This document shows, piece after piece, positions 17,891 to 29,032 of a DNA stretch of 64,000 nucleotides. The stretch is from an uncultured Dokdonia sp. (GTDB lineage: Bacteria > Bacteroidota > Bacteroidia > Flavobacteriales > Flavobacteriaceae). The position numbers and the translations under genes are program-made. Within the stretch, counting starts at the first letter, position 1; every line of letters begins with the position of its first letter. Under the pieces are notes generated by a model. It saw nothing but the letters and a program-made list of their open reading frames with translations. It had not been told where the DNA came from and did no database searches. The stretch is taken from positions 62,001-126,000 of the forward strand of contig NZ_CALEMI010000052.1 of the NCBI RefSeq assembly GCF_937910895.1. The letters run 5' to 3'.

Positions 17891-20800
17891 TTAGAAAGAA
17901 AATGTTTCTACATCTTCTTCTTTGACCTCTAACTGATCATTTATCCATGTAGAATTTTCTATTTGAATCTTTACACCTTCGATAGTAGCATTATGATATA
18001 ATGCTGCAACATCAATAGTACAGTTGAATTCTTTTCGAATTCTCGAAGTAATCTGAATAGCTTTTAAGCTATTTCCTCCCATCTCAAAAAAGGAGTCTTT
18101 GATTCCTACTTTATCTTTCTTCAAGACCTCGCTCCAAATCAAAGCTAGCTTCTCTTCTATTTCATTACTTGGAGCCACATATTCTACTCCTGACATAGGC
18201 TGAAATTCATCTAAGCTAATAAGCGCTTTCTTATCAATTTTGCCATTAGGAGTTAATGGCATTTTATCCATTTGAATATAGACTTCTGGTAGCATATAGA
18301 GAGGCAACTTATTTGACAGGTAATCTCGTAATTCAGAAATCACTTCTTTCTTATCTGACACATAGTATATAATTAGTTGTTTGTCAGCGTCTGCATTTTC
18401 AGAGACCAGAGCAACTGCTTCTGTAATCTCTTCTTTTTCCAGTAATTGATTTTCAACTTCACCTAACTCAATTCTATGCCCTCTAATTTTAACTTGATCA
18501 TCTTTTCTTCCATGAAATTCTAAATTACCATCTGGCAACCATTTTCCTAGATCTCCCGTTTTATACAAACGCTCATTTTCATGAAATGGATTAACTATAA
18601 ACTTCTCAGAGGTTAACTCTGGTCTATTTAAATAACCTTTAGCAAGACCTTGTCCTCCTATACAAATTTCTCCTATTACACCTGTTGGTAACATATGATT
18701 TATTGTGTCAAGGATATAAACTTGTGCATTAGGTATAGGTATTCCTATAGGTACTATCCTATCTTTTAGCATATCTGCATTAGAAATACAATATGTAGAA
18801 CCACAGATGCTTACTTCTGTGGGACCGTAAGCATTGTAATAAAATCCTGAGCCTAATGCTAAATATTCTTTTACACTATCATATATTGGAGCTTCTCCTG
18901 CGGTAATCATAGTTGTTATACTTGCAAGTTTACTAATATCCATTAATTTAAGATATGCAGGAGGTAGTGTAGCTATATCTATATCATTATCTTGGATATA
19001 TGTTTCTAATAATCGTGGATTATTACGCATTTCTTCACTAACAATATAAAGACTTGACCCTGACAATAATGTTATAAAGCTCTCCCAAATAGAAGCATCA
19101 AAAGAAAAAGATGCGAATTGTAAATTTCTCCTTTTGCTCCTTAAATCAAAAGCATCTATTTGAGATAGGATTGTATTAAGGATACTCTTATTAGCTACCA
19201 TAACACCTTTAGGGTTTCCTGTAGATCCAGATGTATATATTACATATGCTAAATCACTAGAACTCCTCTCTATATGTAGTTTGTTTTTAGAATAATTATC
19301 CTTCTCAGATATAAATTTGGAAACGATATGATCATCAACACATAATTTACATTGACTATCGTTTTCTATAAATTCAATTCTAGATGCTGGATACTTTGGA
19401 TCAATTGGCACGTATGCACCTCCAGATTTTAAAATCCCTAGAATAGTTACTAAAGTCCACTCATTTCTTTCGACCTTTACTCCTACCAGATCATTCTTTT
19501 TTATATCGTAATCTTTTACTAAATATTGAGCAAAACGATTTGACAATTCATTCAGTTGTTCATACGTCAATTCTTTATCAAGATATACAATTGCAGTAGC
19601 ATCTGGAGTAATGTTGACTTGCTTTTCAAATACATCTATCAAAGTGTCATAATTTGAATAGGCTATATCAGTAGCGTTAAAATCATGAAGGAGTATTTGT
19701 TTTTCTTCTTTAGAAATAATATTTGAAGCCTTAATTATAGCGTCACTGTCATATATATAAGCATGTAAGAAATTATCATAATATGTTATCAAATCTTCTA
19801 CTTTTATTCCAGACTTAAGCATTCTATTTTGAGTAAATGTAATAGAGATATCGTCTCTTGTAACACTTAATGTAAGATCAAGAAATGTATTTGTTCTTTC
19901 AAAATCGTCAAAGGAAAAATCTTCGGCTTCAGTGGTAGATTCTTGTAGTTGAAAATCTTCATTATCATATAATTCATTAAGTATATGAAAATCTACATAA
20001 TTAAATAGTACATCAAAAAATGGATTTTTTTGAGATTTTTCTCCTGCTAGATCTGCAATACTATTTAGAGAGAATCTATCTTTTCCTTTTAATTCATTAA
20101 GATCTGATTCAATAGATTTTACATACTCTAACCAAGACCCTTTCATAGAAGATTTCATATCATATCTAAAAGGGACAGAGTTTAGAAAACATCCTAATAA
20201 CTTGTCTCCATCTTCTATCATAGGACGACGATGCGCTACCATTCCAAGTGTTATATCTTTTTCAAAAGAAAGCATACTAAGAATGTATAGATAACCACTA
20301 AAGAATAATGACTTAGGTGTTATCCCATCTTCTTTACATTTTTCTAAAATAGCTTTTGAAAAATCTTTGCTATATGCTTTTGATCTTTGAATGTCTATAT
20401 ACTCTTCTGTAAAAATTTCTAATCGTTTATGTCCCGCTACTTTATTTTTCCAGTATAAAATATTTTCCTCGTTTTGTAATTCTACAAGGTCTGACACTAC
20501 ACTATCTCTCATACTACATTTCAATTCAGATAATTTAATTTCTGAATTAGTTTCTAGTGCAGTATAAATTTCAAAGAGCTCAACTCGCATACTTTTCTCA
20601 CTCCAACCATCTAATAAAGCATGATGGAATTGAAGTGCATAAATGATCTCCGTTTCATTAATCTGAAAGATGTTTATTCTCCATAAAGGGGCAATAGTAA
20701 CATCAAAAGTGTTTTCTTCTCTTTCGTATTGTAAGAATTTCTGAACATGTGCCTCTTTATCTTCTTTACGCTGAGAACTTATATCTTCAAACCCAATATG

Positions 20801-23800
20801 GACAGATACTTCTTTATGTATTATTTGTACTTGCTCATCGTAGTCATATAGGTGATATGATGTTCTTAGTGTCTCGTGTTTATGTACTAATAACTTCATA
20901 GCTTCCGTAAGACGTTCTACATCTATTAGCCCTATTTGAAATAACCATTGGTCATGAAATACGCCATACTCTTTGTTTTCTCTCGCTAGTTGCCCTGTGA
21001 GAATCATACCCATTTGTACATCACTCATAGGATACACATTTGCTATGTTACTAGCCGATGGGTGACTATTAAGTACTGATGCTTCTAATTGATCTATAGC
21101 TGTTTCTATTTTCGCTTTAAGCTCTTTACTAAAAGAAGAATTATTTTCTTGAGTAGCTATAAATGATGATATTCCTTCTATAGTAGGGTTCTCATAAAAA
21201 GTTGCTATTGGAAACTCTAGGTTAAATAGTTTATTAATATCACTTATAAAACGAATCATTTTTATAGAATCACCTCCTAATTGAAAGTAATCGCTTTTAA
21301 TACCTACTTGATCAACTTCAAAATGTTCTTTCCATAATGTTGCTAAATCCTCTTCTATCTCATTGCGAGGAGCTATATACTCAACGCCACTAGAAACTTC
21401 GAGCCCTTCTACTGAAGGTAGCATCTTTTTATTCACTTTTCCGTTTACTGTTAATGGTATTTTCTCTAACTCTACAAAATGATTAGGAATCATATAGGCA
21501 GGTAATCTGTCTAATAAAAATCTGCGTAATTCTGTGATTGTGTTTTGTGACTCTTCAAATACAATATAGGCAGCCAGTTCTTTTTCTCCATTTGCCTTAG
21601 AAACTGCAATGACGGAAACATCATTAATATCATTTTTTGTAAGGAGTTGCTGCTCTATCTCTCCTAGTTCTATACGATATCCTCTAATTTTAACTTGATT
21701 ATCTTCTCTTCCCAAATACTCCATATTTCCATCTGGTAACCAACGGCCGATATCTCCTGTTTTATAAATCAATTCATTAGAATTAAAGGGATGTGTTATA
21801 AACCTTTCTGCCGTTAATTCTGGACGATTAAGATATCCTTTTGCTAACCCTGCTCCTCCTATACAAATCTCTCCAACAACTCCATTAGGAACTAATTTAT
21901 TTGATGAATTGATAATATATATTTCTGTATTTAGAATTGGACGACCAATAGATATATTTTCTTCTTTAAAAGGAACTTCATAAATCATACAACCTACTGT
22001 TGCTTCTGTAGGACCATACTCATTATAAATTTTTATTGAAGGATTGATATTTCTTAAGATGTCTACATGATGTTGTAATAAAGCATCTCCTCCTACAATA
22101 GCCACTTCAAGTTGATTTGTATCTATTGTTAATTCTTTTAATACACTAATATGTGCAGGTGTTAATTTAATACAGGATATTCCAGTTTCTATATATGTTT
22201 TTAAGGTCTTTGAGATTTCTCCTTGACTAAAAATGTGTAATGTACTTCCGCTTATTAAAGGAATAAATAAACTGGTCACTGTTAAGTCAAATGACAGTGA
22301 TGTATATAATCCAAAGTTATTATTAGACAATTGATTTTCGTCTAGGTATGTATTTTTCCCCCAAGTCAAATAATTCATCAGAGAGCCGTGAGTTATCATA
22401 ACTCCTTTAGGCTTACCTGTTGATCCAGATGTATAAATAACATAAGCTAAGTCTTTTCGCGAAAGCGAAACATCAACTATGGCATCTATATATTGATCTG
22501 ATTCAAACTCAATATCAATGGAAAATAAAGTCCCTTCATACTCAGAGAAATCAAACATATAGTTTGTCTCTGTGATGACCATTTTGACTTTAGAGTCATT
22601 AAGAATATTTTCTTCTCTAGAAGAAGTGTATTCTGGATCTATAGGAACATAAGTGGCTCCTAATTTAAGGACCCCCAAAATAGAAATTACTGCCCACTCA
22701 CTTCTATCTAATTTAATACCAATCAAATCACCTGATACAATACTATACTCATCTTTCAAACAATGAGCCAGCTTATTAGACAAAGAATTTAGCTCTCTAT
22801 ACGTCAGTTCTTTTTCTTCAAATATTATTGCAGTTGCATTTGGTGTTTTTTCTACTTGTGTATAAAATATATCAAGGAAAGTTTCATCTTTATCTATGGT
22901 AGTTTGTGGTGCAATATTATTAAACTCTTGTAAAATACTCTCTATTTCTAAAGATGTAAGGTATTCTAAATCGTCTATTTTACTTGATTTCAAGATCGAA
23001 TCTAATATGGTATCAAAATGTCCTTTAATCATCTCTACAATTGTGTTAGACAATACTTCAGAATTATACTCACAGGTTACGTGAATGTTATGATTAGAAA
23101 TATGATTTACAGAAACGGTCAACGCATAATTATTTTGCTGCTTCATCTGTATATTATCGATTCCTAGGTCTGAGTCAACAGACTTTATAGATTCTAAAGG
23201 GTAATTTTCAAAGACGAGTAAACTATCAAATAAGTCTCTACCTACTGCACTTTGTTTTTGAATATCGGCAAGGGAAGAATGTCCATACTCCTCTCGTGAG
23301 GCAGTATATGCTTTCTGAAGCTGTGTTAACCAAGATATGATATCTTTATTTCCGTCTAAGGTTGTGCACAAAGGTATTGTGTTGATATACAGCCCTACTC
23401 TTGTTTCTACTTCCTTTAATTCTGTTGGTCTTCCTGATATAACGGTTCCAAAAGCAACTGTCTCGTTATTTGTGTATTGCGACAATAAATAAGACCATAT
23501 ACCTTGTACAATAGTATTAATTGTTAAGTGATTATCTTTTGCAAATTTTTCTAGCTTAAGAACATAATCTTTCCCTTTTGACAATACCATATTTGTATTA
23601 CCAAAAGTGGTATTATGCTTTTCACTTACATCTAGAAACGGCAGAAGAGTTGGTGACTCTAGATTACTTAAATGGTTTTTCCAATATGAAAGTGTTTCAA
23701 AACGGTCTTTCTTTGAAAGATATGTGATATAATCTTTGTAGTCATCTTTTTGATTTGTGGTTACTGGAATCTCATCATGTACCAAAGACTGGTAATTGGT

Positions 23801-26800
23801 AATAAACTCTCCAAAAATAATAGGTGACGACCATCCGTCTGATAATATATGATGGTTTGTAAAAATCAGCTTTGTATTTTCTTCTGATTGTCTTACTAGT
23901 GTTAATCTAAATAATGGTGCTTCTTCCATATTAAATGGTGTATTTGCATCCTTATCTATGTAGGTCTTAATCTCTTCTGCTACATCTTCTTGTCCTCTAT
24001 AATCGATTACCGTTAATGGAAGATCAATATCTGTATATACACATTGTACAGGAACTCCCATCGTTTCTGGATAAAAGGAAGTTCTAAGAATACTATGCTT
24101 TTTTATAACAAGATTCCAAGCTGCTTTAAAATGATCCAGATTAAACGCTCCTTTCATATCAAAACTTAGCTGCAATATGTATGCATTTGCATCATTTCCA
24201 TATAAACTATGAAAAAGTAATCCTTCTTGTAATGGACTTAGCTTATAGATATCTTCTATTGGATAGGTATGTGGTAATTCTTTAAATGTTTTTAATTCCT
24301 GATAATTTACCAGCCCGTTTAATCCATAATCATTTGGAGTATATACCTGATTGATGGTACTTGTACAAAGTGAGATAACTGCTTCTAATGCATTTTTATA
24401 CCCTGTAGCAATTGTACTAATGGTATCTGAATGAAAACGATTTGCATCATAACTCCAGCTAAGACTTAATACGCCATCTACTATAATACAGTTGATTGTT
24501 ATTTTGCTTCCTGTATGATTAGCTTCTCCTATTTCTTTGCCTTTATTTTCTGGCGAAAAACTAAACACCCCATCTTCTCCTTGTTCCTGACCTACTTGAC
24601 CTAAATAATTAAAGATAATCTGCTCTGTATCTATAGATAATTCCTCACGGATATTCTCATCTGTAGATAAGTAACGTAATACTCCATACCCAATTCCTTT
24701 AGTAGGGATTGCTCTTAAATTTTCTTTTGTTTCTACAATTGTAGCCTCTAAGTCGTTCTCAAAATTCTTTAAAGCGACTGGATACAAAGAAGTAAACCAT
24801 CCTACAGTTTCTGTAATATCTACATCATTAAATAGCTCTTCTCTACCGTGACCTTCTAGCCCTATGACGATCTCATTATTGCCAGACCAACTAGATAAAC
24901 TTGTCGTTAATGCAGCTAGTAATAAATCATTGATCTCTGTGCCGTACGCTTGATGCGACTCTTGTAATAAAAGTTGTGTTTGTTCTTTTGACAAACTCAC
25001 TGTATAATGCTTATTTTCTGCATGCGTAGTGATTCCATCATACGGAGTATCTTGCGGAATTACGGTAGCTTTTGATGCTACAGACTTCCAGTATGATTTT
25101 TCAGATACTAATCGCTCGCTTGATGCATACGTTTGTAAGCTTTGTTGCCATTGTCTGTAAGACGTTGTCTTCTCTTCTACAGGAAGTTCTTTTCCTTCAA
25201 GTAGTAAAGACAAATACGATGAAAAGTCTTTTAAAATAATACGCCAAGACACGCCATCAATAGCGAGGTGATGTACTGTTATAAATAATCTATTAGATGT
25301 TTCTTCTGAAGGTGTTTTTATACACACAAACTTAGAAACAATACCTTCCTCAATAGATAAACTTGATTGATATGACGTGCAAATGTTTGTTATTTCCTCA
25401 GAAAAAGACGTAACATCTCCTACAGTTACTATTTCTACTTCAGGAATAGATAAATTATACATTCCTGTATAGGTATCCTCCTTTAATTCATATTGTAATC
25501 TTAGTGCATCATGCTTTTTGTATACTTGATCAATAGCCTGTTCAATAACATCAGTCGCTACTTCTTTTGAAATATTTAATAATACAGACTGATTATAATG
25601 GTTATAGGCTACATATTCTTTTTCAAAAAAGTTATGATGGATTGGTAATAATCCCATGGCTCCTTCTAGTATACCTTGTTCACTAATGATAGCTACTTCT
25701 TTACCTATTGATTGTGATAATCCATCAATAGTTTGGTACTCAAAAACATCTTTTACTTTAAAAGATATTCCTTCTTTTTTTGCTCTACTTATTAATTGGA
25801 TAGCGACTATAGAATCTCCTCCTAATGAGAAGAAGTTATCATAAACTCCAACCTCATCTACTCGTAAAAGTTCTTGCCATAACTGTACTAGTTTTTGCTC
25901 TGTCTCTGTTCTTGGAGCTACATATACACTGGTCTTTATATCACTATTTACTGGATCTGGCAGTGCCTTTCTGTCTACCTTTCCATTAATACTTAAAGGA
26001 ATCTGATCTAATGAAACATAAATAGAAGGCACCATATATTCTGGTAATTTAGCCTGTAAATATTTCTGAACCTCTACTTTATCAAGCGTTCCCTCTGTAA
26101 CAACATAAGCTACTAGGCGTTTGGTCTCTCCATCTTTTCTGGCTAGTACAACGGCTTGTTTTACTTGAGAAACTTCTTCTATACAGTTTTCTATTTCTCC
26201 TAATTCTATTCTGTATCCTCTTATTTTTACCTGATGATCTTTTCTGCCTAGGTATTCTATATTTCCATCTGGTAACCATCGTACCAAATCTCCTGTTTTA
26301 TATAGGTTTCCGCTTTCGCGAAAGCGGTCTCTTATAAACTTTTCTGCAGTTAATACTGGCTTATTAAGGTATCCTTGAGATACTTGTACCCCACCAATTA
26401 ATAACTCCCCTACAACGCCAACAGGTTGTAAATTATTAGAAGGGTTTACAACATACAGTTGTGTGTTTGCTACTGGTTTTCCAATAGTTACTCCTTCTTC
26501 ATCTGTATTTACAGAAGTTAAATCTATGGTCGTTACATCTATGGCAGCTTCTGTAGGACCATATAAATTATGGATATGTGTGGTTGTTAATACATTTTTA
26601 AATTTTGAAACAACCGCTGGAGATAATGCTTCTCCACTACATACAACATGCATAAGGCTTTCCAATTTCTCTACTGCTAACGACTCTAAGAAAACCGTAA
26701 GCATAGAGGGAACAAAATGAATAATTGTCACCTTATTCTGAGCAATCACTTCTTGTAAATACTCTGGATCTGAGTGCCCTTCTGGTCTTGCCATGATTAA

Positions 26801-29020
26801 GCTACATCCAGCTAATAATGGCATCGTAAGTTCCCAAACAGACACATCAAATACATAAGGTGTTTTTTGTAAAATCACCGATGATGATGTAATCGCTAGC
26901 TCGTCTTTCATCCAAAGCAATCTATTCAACAATCCTGAATGCGCATTTAGCACCCCTTTTGGATTCCCTGTTGTTCCTGAGGTATAAATACAATAAGCAG
27001 TATGTTGAGGTGTTACTTTATATACTGGTGTCTCTGTAGCATATACATCATAGGGAAATGTATCTATATTGATCACTGTACAAGAGTCAAATAAAGATAT
27101 ATGTGCATCTCCACTAATCACGTATTTTGCTGCGGTATCTTCTAAAATGTATTCGATGCGTTTTTGAGGATATTTTGTATCAACAGGTACATAAGCGTTT
27201 CCTGATTTTAATATTCCTAGAATACTAATAACCATCTCAAAAGAACGGTCAATACAGATAGGAATTAATGTATTCTCTACTCCTTCTGAGGCTAAATAGT
27301 TTGCTAATTGATTTGATTTTTTATCTAATTCTCCAAAGGTTACTGTATCATTTTCATATACTAAAGCTACTTTATCTGAATCATTTGCTACTTGTGATGC
27401 AAATAGATCTAGTACAGTCATATCATTAGGATATGGAGTAACTGTATTATTGAAATTTTCTACTATTAATTTATTTTCTTCTGATGAGATAAATACCAAA
27501 TCATCTATACTCTGATTTGATAATGTCAAAGCTTCTTCTAGCAGTTTCTTGAAGTGCTTCATAAACCCTTCAATCACTACTTTGTCATAAACATCTGTAT
27601 TATAAATGACATCAAAAACCATAAAACCATCTACTTCCCTAAAATTAAATTCTAGATCAAACTTGCTTAAGAATATTCCTTTATCTGTTACATCTTCTTG
27701 ATATGAGTGCACATCTCCTCCTGTATTTTTATCTTTCATATTATGCATCACTAGCATAATATCAAATACTGTACTTCTACTTACGTTTCTTTTAAGTTCT
27801 AAGTCCTGAACAAGTTGATTAAAAGGATAGTTTTGGTATTCAAAACCTTTTAAAGTAGCCTCTTTTACACTTTCAAATAAGCTCTCAAAAGTATCTGTAG
27901 TTGTTACCTGGTTTCTTAATGCCAACGTATTTACATAAAACCCTATTTGATTTTCTAAATCTGGATGATCTCTTCCTGCAACAGGAGTTCCTATGATGAG
28001 ATCTTCTTGTTGTGTATATCTATATAGCAATGCATTTATAGTCGCTACAAGTCCCATAAAGAGACTTCCTTTTCTTTCTTGACAAAACGTGTTGAGTTTT
28101 GTTATGGTTTCTTCTGATATACTTGTTGTAAGTCGCTTTCCATTATTTGTTTTAAGAGCAGGTCTCTTTTTATAAGTAGGTAAATCTACTACTGGCAAAT
28201 TACCTGATAATTGATTTGTCCAGTATTCTTTTCCTTTACTAAATGAAGATTCTTCAGATTGGTCGAGTTGCCAAGCAGCATAATCTTTGTATTGAATTCT
28301 TAGTTCTGAAAATGGAATTTCTTCTCCATCATTAATTGCCTGATAAGCTGTTAAGATATCTTTAGAAAGTACTCCAAGTGACCACCCATCACTTATAATG
28401 TGGTGCATATTATAATAGAAAACAGCACGATCATCTGCCAGTTGCAATACAGCAACTCTTAATAAAGGTCCATTTTCTAAATCAAATGAAGTGAAAGTAT
28501 CTTTTTGAATATAGCTAGCCACTGTATCTTCCTGACTAGTCGCTTCAAGGTTTCTTAGATCTTGGTAATCGATGGTAAAATTTACTTCTGAAGCCTCTAA
28601 TATCCACTGACGTATTTCTCCTAATTCATTCTCTCTAAATACCGTTCTTAGAATTTCATGACGTGCTATCGTTACTTGAATAGCTTCCTGAAGAATTTCT
28701 AAATCATAAGAGCCATTGAGTGCTACTTGAAATGGCATATTATAGGCGATAGATCCTTCTTCTACTTGATCTAGTACCCATAAGCGCTTCTGAGCTGATG
28801 ATACTGGATATGAATCTTCTTCTACAACTTTTTCAATTCGTTGATAGCTTTGATTTGTATCACTTCCCTTTAAATAATTTAGTAATGCTTCCTTATTGTT
28901 TTTGATTTCCTCAACGACATCTTTGGATAAGCTATCGCCATTAAATTTAATCTTAAGGTTATCATTCTCAATATGGATATGGATATTTTTGTCTGCTAAT
29001 TTCTTTAATAACTTATACAT
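17891..29020 (-). CDS. Trimodular NRPS: TubC-C-A(Ser)-PCP-E-C-A(Asn)-PCP-C-A(Phe)-PCP
   Basis: 3709 residues. TubC docking 1-50; C1 about 70-510 (HHIISDG near 207); A1 535-1030, code DVWHVSLIDK (Ser); PCP1 Ser near 1066; epimerisation 1115-1560 (HHLAIDG, EGHGREE, NYLGQ), so D-Ser is predicted; C2 1580-2015 (HHILSDG, D-C-L position); A2 2040-2535, code DLTKIGEVGK (Asn); PCP2 near 2582; C3 2640-3090 (HHALLDG); A3 3120-3610, code DAWTIAAICK, identical to the GrsA Phe code; PCP3 with GGNSL near 3650. No thioesterase. The C-terminal tail is acidic then hydrophobic (EEDVETFSF), a likely docking peptide for the TubC domain of the next protein. It starts 12 bases after the preceding NRPS gene. Palindromes 4 and 5 lie in frame inside it. 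Confidence 0.95.
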   Translation of the reverse strand: MYKLLKKLADKNIHIHIENDNLKIKFNGDSLSKDVVEEIKNNKEALLNYLKGSDTNQSYQRIEKVVEEDSYPVSSAQKRLWVLDQVEEGSIAYNMPFQVALNGSYDLEILQEAIQVTIARHEILRTVFRENELGEIRQWILEASEVNFTIDYQDLRNLEATSQEDTVASYIQKDTFTSFDLENGPLLRVAVLQLADDRAVFYYNMHHIISDGWSLGVLSKDILTAYQAINDGEEIPFSELRIQYKDYAAWQLDQSEESSFSKGKEYWTNQLSGNLPVVDLPTYKKRPALKTNNGKRLTTSISEETITKLNTFCQERKGSLFMGLVATINALLYRYTQQEDLIIGTPVAGRDHPDLENQIGFYVNTLALRNQVTTTDTFESLFESVKEATLKGFEYQNYPFNQLVQDLELKRNVSRSTVFDIMLVMHNMKDKNTGGDVHSYQEDVTDKGIFLSKFDLEFNFREVDGFMVFDVIYNTDVYDKVVIEGFMKHFKKLLEEALTLSNQSIDDLVFISSEENKLIVENFNNTVTPYPNDMTVLDLFASQVANDSDKVALVYENDTVTFGELDKKSNQLANYLASEGVENTLIPICIDRSFEMVISILGILKSGNAYVPVDTKYPQKRIEYILEDTAAKYVISGDAHISLFDSCTVINIDTFPYDVYATETPVYKVTPQHTAYCIYTSGTTGNPKGVLNAHSGLLNRLLWMKDELAITSSSVILQKTPYVFDVSVWELTMPLLAGCSLIMARPEGHSDPEYLQEVIAQNKVTIIHFVPSMLTVFLESLAVEKLESLMHVVCSGEALSPAVVSKFKNVLTTTHIHNLYGPTEAAIDVTTIDLTSVNTDEEGVTIGKPVANTQLYVVNPSNNLQPVGVVGELLIGGVQVSQGYLNKPVLTAEKFIRDRFRESGNLYKTGDLVRWLPDGNIEYLGRKDHQVKIRGYRIELGEIENCIEEVSQVKQAVVLARKDGETKRLVAYVVTEGTLDKVEVQKYLQAKLPEYMVPSIYVSLDQIPLSINGKVDRKALPDPVNSDIKTSVYVAPRTETEQKLVQLWQELLRVDEVGVYDNFFSLGGDSIVAIQLISRAKKEGISFKVKDVFEYQTIDGLSQSIGKEVAIISEQGILEGAMGLLPIHHNFFEKEYVAYNHYNQSVLLNISKEVATDVIEQAIDQVYKKHDALRLQYELKEDTYTGMYNLSIPEVEIVTVGDVTSFSEEITNICTSYQSSLSIEEGIVSKFVCIKTPSEETSNRLFITVHHLAIDGVSWRIILKDFSSYLSLLLEGKELPVEEKTTSYRQWQQSLQTYASSERLVSEKSYWKSVASKATVIPQDTPYDGITTHAENKHYTVSLSKEQTQLLLQESHQAYGTEINDLLLAALTTSLSSWSGNNEIVIGLEGHGREELFNDVDITETVGWFTSLYPVALKNFENDLEATIVETKENLRAIPTKGIGYGVLRYLSTDENIREELSIDTEQIIFNYLGQVGQEQGEDGVFSFSPENKGKEIGEANHTGSKITINCIIVDGVLSLSWSYDANRFHSDTISTIATGYKNALEAVISLCTSTINQVYTPNDYGLNGLVNYQELKTFKELPHTYPIEDIYKLSPLQEGLLFHSLYGNDANAYILQLSFDMKGAFNLDHFKAAWNLVIKKHSILRTSFYPETMGVPVQCVYTDIDLPLTVIDYRGQEDVAEEIKTYIDKDANTPFNMEEAPLFRLTLVRQSEENTKLIFTNHHILSDGWSSPIIFGEFITNYQSLVHDEIPVTTNQKDDYKDYITYLSKKDRFETLSYWKNHLSNLESPTLLPFLDVSEKHNTTFGNTNMVLSKGKDYVLKLEKFAKDNHLTINTIVQGIWSYLLSQYTNNETVAFGTVISGRPTELKEVETRVGLYINTIPLCTTLDGNKDIISWLTQLQKAYTASREEYGHSSLADIQKQSAVGRDLFDSLLVFENYPLESIKSVDSDLGIDNIQMKQQNNYALTVSVNHISNHNIHVTCEYNSEVLSNTIVEMIKGHFDTILDSILKSSKIDDLEYLTSLEIESILQEFNNIAPQTTIDKDETFLDIFYTQVEKTPNATAIIFEEKELTYRELNSLSNKLAHCLKDEYSIVSGDLIGIKLDRSEWAVISILGVLKLGATYVPIDPEYTSSREENILNDSKVKMVITETNYMFDFSEYEGTLFSIDIEFESDQYIDAIVDVSLSRKDLAYVIYTSGSTGKPKGVMITHGSLMNYLTWGKNTYLDENQLSNNNFGLYTSLSFDLTVTSLFIPLISGSTLHIFSQGEISKTLKTYIETGISCIKLTPAHISVLKELTIDTNQLEVAIVGGDALLQHHVDILRNINPSIKIYNEYGPTEATVGCMIYEVPFKEENISIGRPILNTEIYIINSSNKLVPNGVVGEICIGGAGLAKGYLNRPELTAERFITHPFNSNELIYKTGDIGRWLPDGNMEYLGREDNQVKIRGYRIELGEIEQQLLTKNDINDVSVIAVSKANGEKELAAYIVFEESQNTITELRRFLLDRLPAYMIPNHFVELEKIPLTVNGKVNKKMLPSVEGLEVSSGVEYIAPRNEIEEDLATLWKEHFEVDQVGIKSDYFQLGGDSIKMIRFISDINKLFNLEFPIATFYENPTIEGISSFIATQENNSSFSKELKAKIETAIDQLEASVLNSHPSASNIANVYPMSDVQMGMILTGQLARENKEYGVFHDQWLFQIGLIDVERLTEAMKLLVHKHETLRTSYHLYDYDEQVQIIHKEVSVHIGFEDISSQRKEDKEAHVQKFLQYEREENTFDVTIAPLWRINIFQINETEIIYALQFHHALLDGWSEKSMRVELFEIYTALETNSEIKLSELKCSMRDSVVSDLVELQNEENILYWKNKVAGHKRLEIFTEEYIDIQRSKAYSKDFSKAILEKCKEDGITPKSLFFSGYLYILSMLSFEKDITLGMVAHRRPMIEDGDKLLGCFLNSVPFRYDMKSSMKGSWLEYVKSIESDLNELKGKDRFSLNSIADLAGEKSQKNPFFDVLFNYVDFHILNELYDNEDFQLQESTTEAEDFSFDDFERTNTFLDLTLSVTRDDISITFTQNRMLKSGIKVEDLITYYDNFLHAYIYDSDAIIKASNIISKEEKQILLHDFNATDIAYSNYDTLIDVFEKQVNITPDATAIVYLDKELTYEQLNELSNRFAQYLVKDYDIKKNDLVGVKVERNEWTLVTILGILKSGGAYVPIDPKYPASRIEFIENDSQCKLCVDDHIVSKFISEKDNYSKNKLHIERSSSDLAYVIYTSGSTGNPKGVMVANKSILNTILSQIDAFDLRSKRRNLQFASFSFDASIWESFITLLSGSSLYIVSEEMRNNPRLLETYIQDNDIDIATLPPAYLKLMDISKLASITTMITAGEAPIYDSVKEYLALGSGFYYNAYGPTEVSICGSTYCISNADMLKDRIVPIGIPIPNAQVYILDTINHMLPTGVIGEICIGGQGLAKGYLNRPELTSEKFIVNPFHENERLYKTGDLGKWLPDGNLEFHGRKDDQVKIRGHRIELGEVENQLLEKEEITEAVALVSENADADKQLIIYYVSDKKEVISELRDYLSNKLPLYMLPEVYIQMDKMPLTPNGKIDKKALISLDEFQPMSGVEYVAPSNEIEEKLALIWSEVLKKDKVGIKDSFFEMGGNSLKAIQITSRIRKEFNCTIDVAALYHNATIEGVKIQIENSTWINDQLEVKEEDVETFSF
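22452..22467. repeat. Palindrome core TTTCGCGAAA, copy 4 (imperfect, in coding DNA)
   Basis: The 10-base core at 22455-22464 is intact; the outer arm has one changed base. It is read in frame as LSRK within the Asn-activating A domain. Confidence 0.7.
26310..26327. repeat. Palindrome GCTTTCGCGAAAGC, copy 5 (18-base form, in coding DNA)
   Basis: Extended perfect 18-base palindrome CCGCTTTCGCGAAAGCGG, translated in frame as RFRES just before the A7 motif YKTGD of the Ser A domain. The same element sits at the same protein position at 43407-43424. Confidence 0.9.
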
Positions 29021-29032
29021 GATTATATATAA